In this document: in pieces, positions 5,707 through 5,903 of the stretch
Layout of the letters: each line of letters starts with the position of its first letter
How positions within the stretch are numbered: the stretch's first letter is position 1
Assembly: GCA_026706225.1 (NCBI GenBank)
Contig: JAPOZE010000366.1
Span: 1 to 5,903 of the forward strand
DNA length: 5,903 nt
Direction: 5' to 3'
Origin: Acidobacteriota bacterium
Lineage (GTDB): Bacteria; Acidobacteriota; Terriglobia; Versatilivoradales; Versatilivoraceae
Made by a program: the position numbers and the translations under genes
The notes under the pieces: generated by a model
What the model was told of the DNA's origin: nothing
The model's input: only the letters and a program-made list of their open reading frames with translations
Database searches by the model: none

Positions 5707-5903
5707 TGGATGCAGGCCTGATTGTACTCTTCCTGCTGGCGGTGCTGGTGCTGTTCATTCTGGCCAAGACGGCCGTGGTGGTTCCCCAGCAGAGCGCCTA
5801 TATCGTGGAGCGGCTGGGGCGATACAGCGGCACGCTCAACGCGGGGTTCCACATTCTCATCCCCTTCCTGGACGTCATCCGCTACCGGCACTCCCTGAAG
5901 GAG
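5706..5903 (+). CDS. qmcA: SPFH/band 7 stomatin-like protein, QmcA type (3' end missing)
   Basis: Only the first 66 codons are present, open to the right edge. Residues about 4-19 form an N-terminal membrane anchor (LIVLFLLAVLVLFILA). From about residue 23 comes the diagnostic start of the SPFH domain: VVVPQQSAYIVERLGRY, then the GTLNAGFHILIPFLD stretch and an RYRHSLKE ending typical of QmcA/stomatin proteins, which usually run about 250-330 residues. The family forms membrane-anchored oligomers that organise lipid-raft-like domains and bind membrane proteases such as FtsH. The gene starts within the stop codon of the NfeD gene, the usual partner. The symbol rests on family resemblance and context; a full-length sequence would be needed to separate QmcA from other bacterial stomatins. 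Confidence 0.92.
   Translation, partial: MDAGLIVLFLLAVLVLFILAKTAVVVPQQSAYIVERLGRYSGTLNAGFHILIPFLDVIRYRHSLKE

Overview
The window is GC-rich DNA with tightly packed genes. It looks like a chromosomal segment from a bacterium of the Planctomycetota/Verrucomicrobiota or Acidobacteriota type. The pointer is the gene family content: DUF1549/DUF1553 'planctomycete cytochrome' proteins, PPC-module proteins and secreted kelch propellers are expanded in those phyla. The sequence alone does not separate them.

Layout. Positions 1-4969 hold three minus-strand genes read right to left: a secreted kelch beta-propeller protein (4969-3938), a secreted TIG/PPC/Ig-like multidomain protein (3848-2004), and a large exported cytochrome-like protein (1921 to beyond position 1) with two Big2-like Ig domains, a CX4CH motif, a DUF1549 domain with CAQCH, and the start of DUF1553. 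All three have N-terminal export signals. Gaps are short (89 and 82 bp) with no obvious terminator, so they are probably one transcript for an exported, surface or periplasmic module. The cytochrome-like gene is open from 1921 to the left edge.

Positions 4970-5226 are a divergent control region. On the minus strand there is a near-consensus sigma-70 promoter (TTGAAA, 17 bp, TATAAT) for the three-gene unit. A 21-bp element that matches the classical Fur box at 17 of 21 positions covers the inner part of its -35 hexamer and most of the spacer. This is the most interesting signal here, because it suggests iron-responsive control of a cytochrome-type gene set. On the plus strand the same gap holds a leader with small inverted repeats and a 41-codon open frame with a Shine-Dalgarno-like sequence.

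Positions 5227 to the right edge carry a plus-strand pair: a short NfeD-family membrane protein (159 aa), overlapping by 1 nt (TAATG) the start of an SPFH/stomatin protein of the QmcA type, which is cut by the window end. This is the widely conserved NfeD-stomatin membrane-microdomain pair and seems functionally separate from the left-hand operon.

The very long plus-strand open frames over 200-3974 are antisense shadows of the minus-strand genes. No RNA genes, insertion sequences or CRISPR arrays were seen.
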